From CAMLOF01 sp041913045 (GTDB lineage: Bacteria > Pseudomonadota > Gammaproteobacteria > Burkholderiales > Burkholderiaceae_C): a DNA stretch of 64,000 nucleotides. Shown here one piece after another: positions 61,837 to 64,000 of this stretch. The position numbers were made by a program, and so were the translations under genes. Positions within the stretch are counted from its first letter, which is position 1, and every line of letters starts with the position of its first letter. The notes under the pieces were generated by a model that ran no database searches, was not told where the DNA came from, and saw only the letters and a list, made by a program, of their open reading frames with translations. Location of the stretch: the NCBI GenBank assembly GCA_041913045.1, contig JAYSGB010000008.1, positions 1-64,000 on the forward strand. Direction: 5' to 3'.

Positions 61837-64000
61837 ATGCAACTGCCTGAAATCGCCATCCGGCGGCCGGTGTTTGCCACCGTGCTGTCCCTGCTCATCC
61901 TGCTGGTGGGGCTGGTGTCGTTCAACGGCCTCACGGTGCGCGAATACCCCAAGATAGACGAACCCAACGTCACGGTCAGCACGCGTTTCCCCGGCGCGTC
62001 CAGCGAGGTGGTCGAGTCCCAGGTCACCAAGACTCTGGAGGATTCCCTCGCGGGCATTGAGGGGGTGGACGTCATCACCTCCATCAGCCGGCAGGAGCAG
62101 AGCCAGATCACGGTGCGCTTCAAGCTGGAACGCGACCCTGATGCCGCCGCCGCCGAGGTGCGCGACAAGGTGAGCCGCGTGCGCGGGCGCCTGCCGCAGA
62201 CCATTGACGAGCCCGTGATTGCCAAGGTGGAGGCGGACGCCTTCCCGGTAATCTGGCTGGCTTTGAGTTCCGATACGCACACGTCCTTGCAACTGTCGGA
62301 CATGGCCAATCGCATTGCCAAGCCTGTGTTGCAGACGGCCACCGGCGTGGCCGACGTGCGCGTCTATGGCGAGCGCAAGTATTCCATGCGCCTGTGGCTG
62401 GACCCCGACCGGCTGGCCGCTTACAGCCTGACCGTGCAGGATGTGGAGGACGCGTTGCGCCGCTCCAACCTGGAGGTGCCCGCCGGCCGCATCGAGAGCC
62501 GCCAGCGCGAGTTCAACGTGACCACCGCCACCGACCTGCAGACGCCCGAGCAGTTCACCAACGTCACCATCCGCACGGTCAATGGCCTGGCGGTGCGCAT
62601 TGGCGATGTGGCGCGCGTGGTGCAGGGGCCGCAGGACGAACGCTCTTCCGTGCGGCTCAACGGGCGCGATTCCGTTTCGCTGGGCGTGATCCGGCAAGCC
62701 ACGGCCAACCCGCTGGACCTGGCCGCTTCGGTTCGCGAACTGCTCAACAAAGTGCGGCAAGACCTGCCTCCGGGCGTGAACGTGGACATTGCCAATGACA
62801 ACTCGGTGTTCATCGACCGGTCCATCAAGGCGGTGTACTCCACCATTGCCGAGGCCGTGGTGCTGGTGGCGCTGGTCATCTTCGTCTTCCTGCGCACGCT
62901 GCGGGCGTCCATCGTTCCACTGGTGACCATTCCTGTCAGCCTGATCGGTTCCTTCGCGCTGATGAAGCTGTTCGGCTTCTCCATCAACACGCTCACGCTG
63001 CTGGCGCTGGTGCTGGCCATTGGCCTGGTGGTGGATGACGCCATCGTGGTGCTGGAGAACATCTTCCGGCACATCGAAGAAGGTTTGCCGCCCTTCCAGG
63101 CCGCCATCAAGGGCGCGCGGGAGATCGGCTTCGCCGTGGTGGCCATGACCCTGACGCTGGCAGCCGTGTACGCGCCGCTGGCCTTCACGCCGGGCCGCAC
63201 GGGCCGCCTGTTCGCGGAGTTCGCACTGGCACTGGCTGGCGCGGTGCTGGTGTCGGGTTTTGTTGCGCTCACCTTGTCGCCCATGATGTGTTCCAAGCTG
63301 CTGCGGCACAAGGAACACCCCAACCGTTTTGACCGTGGCATGGAGGCTGTGCTGGACGGCATTACCCGTGCCTACCACGGTGTGCTGGATGTGGCACTGC
63401 GCGTGCGCTGGCTGGTGGTTCTGGTGATGCTGGGCAGCGCGGGTGGCAGCTGGTGGCTGCTGCAGACCACCAAGCAGGAGCTTGCGCCGATTGAGGACCG
63501 GGGGGTGATCCTGACGGTCATCAACGGCCCGGACGGTGCCACACTGGAATACACACGGCGCTACGCCGAGGCCATTGAGCGTATCGGGCAGGCGTACCCG
63601 GAGTTCGACCGCATCTTCGCCAACATTGGCAGCCCGTCGGTGGCGCAGGGCAACGTGTTCTTCCGGGCGGTGCCGTGGGAGGAGCGCGAGCGCAGCACGC
63701 AAGAGATTGCCCGCGAGGTGGCACCGCGTATCGCGGCGCTGCCGGGTATCAGCGCGTTTCCCATCACGCCGCCGTCGCTGGGGCAGGGCTTCCGCGAGCG
63801 GCCGATCAACTATGTGATTGCCACCACGGACAGTTACGAGAACCTGTCGCGCGTGGTGCGGCAGTTCCAGGACCGGCTCGCGCAACACCCCGGGTTCGTG
63901 CAGGTGGATACCGACCTGCGACTGAACAAGCCCGAGATCCGCCTGGACGTGGACCGCGAGCGTGCCACCGACATGGGCGTGAGTGTCGATGCGATAGCTC
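61837..64000 (+). CDS. RND efflux permease, 5' part (runs off the window)
   Basis: The first 721 codons, no stop before the edge. Starts at ATG 61837, with AGGAGG about 12 nt ahead. The protein opens MQLPEIAIRRPVFATVLSLL (first membrane helix), with the first periplasmic porter domain (about residues 40-330), and the central helices with IGLVVDDAIVVLENI, carrying the two aspartates of the proton relay. It belongs to the HAE1/AcrB-type family (about 1030-1060 aa), so about 320 residues are missing. With the adaptor at 60557 it would need an outer-membrane TolC-type protein encoded elsewhere. Confidence 0.93.
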   Translation, partial: MQLPEIAIRRPVFATVLSLLILLVGLVSFNGLTVREYPKIDEPNVTVSTRFPGASSEVVESQVTKTLEDSLAGIEGVDVITSISRQEQSQITVRFKLERDPDAAAAEVRDKVSRVRGRLPQTIDEPVIAKVEADAFPVIWLALSSDTHTSLQLSDMANRIAKPVLQTATGVADVRVYGERKYSMRLWLDPDRLAAYSLTVQDVEDALRRSNLEVPAGRIESRQREFNVTTATDLQTPEQFTNVTIRTVNGLAVRIGDVARVVQGPQDERSSVRLNGRDSVSLGVIRQATANPLDLAASVRELLNKVRQDLPPGVNVDIANDNSVFIDRSIKAVYSTIAEAVVLVALVIFVFLRTLRASIVPLVTIPVSLIGSFALMKLFGFSINTLTLLALVLAIGLVVDDAIVVLENIFRHIEEGLPPFQAAIKGAREIGFAVVAMTLTLAAVYAPLAFTPGRTGRLFAEFALALAGAVLVSGFVALTLSPMMCSKLLRHKEHPNRFDRGMEAVLDGITRAYHGVLDVALRVRWLVVLVMLGSAGGSWWLLQTTKQELAPIEDRGVILTVINGPDGATLEYTRRYAEAIERIGQAYPEFDRIFANIGSPSVAQGNVFFRAVPWEERERSTQEIAREVAPRIAALPGISAFPITPPSLGQGFRERPINYVIATTDSYENLSRVVRQFQDRLAQHPGFVQVDTDLRLNKPEIRLDVDRERATDMGVSVDAIA

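Noticed and set aside
61237..63888. A long minus-strand frame opposite the RND genes
   Set aside because: Antisense shadow: Arg/His/Gln-rich composition, no domain, and the plus-strand protein is clearly real.

Overview
The window looks like chromosomal DNA of a G+C-rich betaproteobacterium of the order Burkholderiales, most likely family Comamonadaceae (Acidovorax/Hydrogenophaga-like). The grounds are codon use, gene content (grpE-dnaK-dnaJ, moxR-DUF58-transglutaminase, queG/tsaE/amiC, MutL with a DMHA-type endonuclease motif, M23 peptidase-bactofilin pair) and a G/C-rich intergenic repeat of a type I associate with Comamonadaceae genomes. Species assignment is inference.

Left edge (1-2900): lower-G+C remnant of an element integrated at a tRNA-Gly(CCC) gene. 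A tyrosine-recombinase gene has lost its catalytic C-terminus and joins, out of frame, the tail of an XRE/recombinase-like gene; a hypothetical cargo gene follows.

2948-11276 (minus strand): one long operon in the order ABC ATPase, binding protein, two permeases, methyl-accepting chemotaxis protein, guanidinobutyrase/agmatinase, succinate-semialdehyde dehydrogenase. It can be read as sense, import and degrade a guanidino compound or polyamine to GABA and succinate. The missing step, GABA transaminase (gabT), lies at 18591-19898 with a divergent MocR/GabR-type regulator at 20048. The promoter regions of the operon and of gabT share a spaced motif pair, so the MocR protein may control both. Between them lie a glutarate module (CoA-transferase, glutaryl-CoA dehydrogenase, LysR regulator; 11533-14973), a small island of integron-like gene cassettes with two attC-like sites (15182-16751) and an unexplained three-way-junction inverted-repeat structure (16831-16918), then the M23 peptidase/bactofilin pair.

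21433-35919: a beta-CASP metallo-hydrolase, the heat-shock operon grpE-dnaK-dnaJ with a sigma-32-type promoter, a fumarylacetoacetase-family hydrolase, mltB preceded by moxR-DUF58-tgpA, a histone-deacetylase-family protein, an enoyl-CoA-hydratase-fold protein lacking the usual glutamates, and an MscS channel.

35962-40612: etfBA, an acyl-CoA dehydrogenase and a nitronate monooxygenase-family gene, behind a strong sigma-70 promoter overlaid downstream by two palindromic operators.

40650-64000: a CHASE-PAS-GGDEF diguanylate cyclase, miaA with a Bcr/CflA transporter, a HIT protein, gdhA with an NtrC-like site, mutL, dedA, an Mla-like MlaE/MlaD/lipoprotein set with no ATPase, queG, tsaE-amiC, a salicylate-5-hydroxylase-like oxygenase pair, an AEC transporter, a NYN-like protein, a methyltransferase, rnhA, and an RND efflux adaptor and pump; the pump gene runs off the right edge. 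Positions 1-101 hold nothing I recognise.
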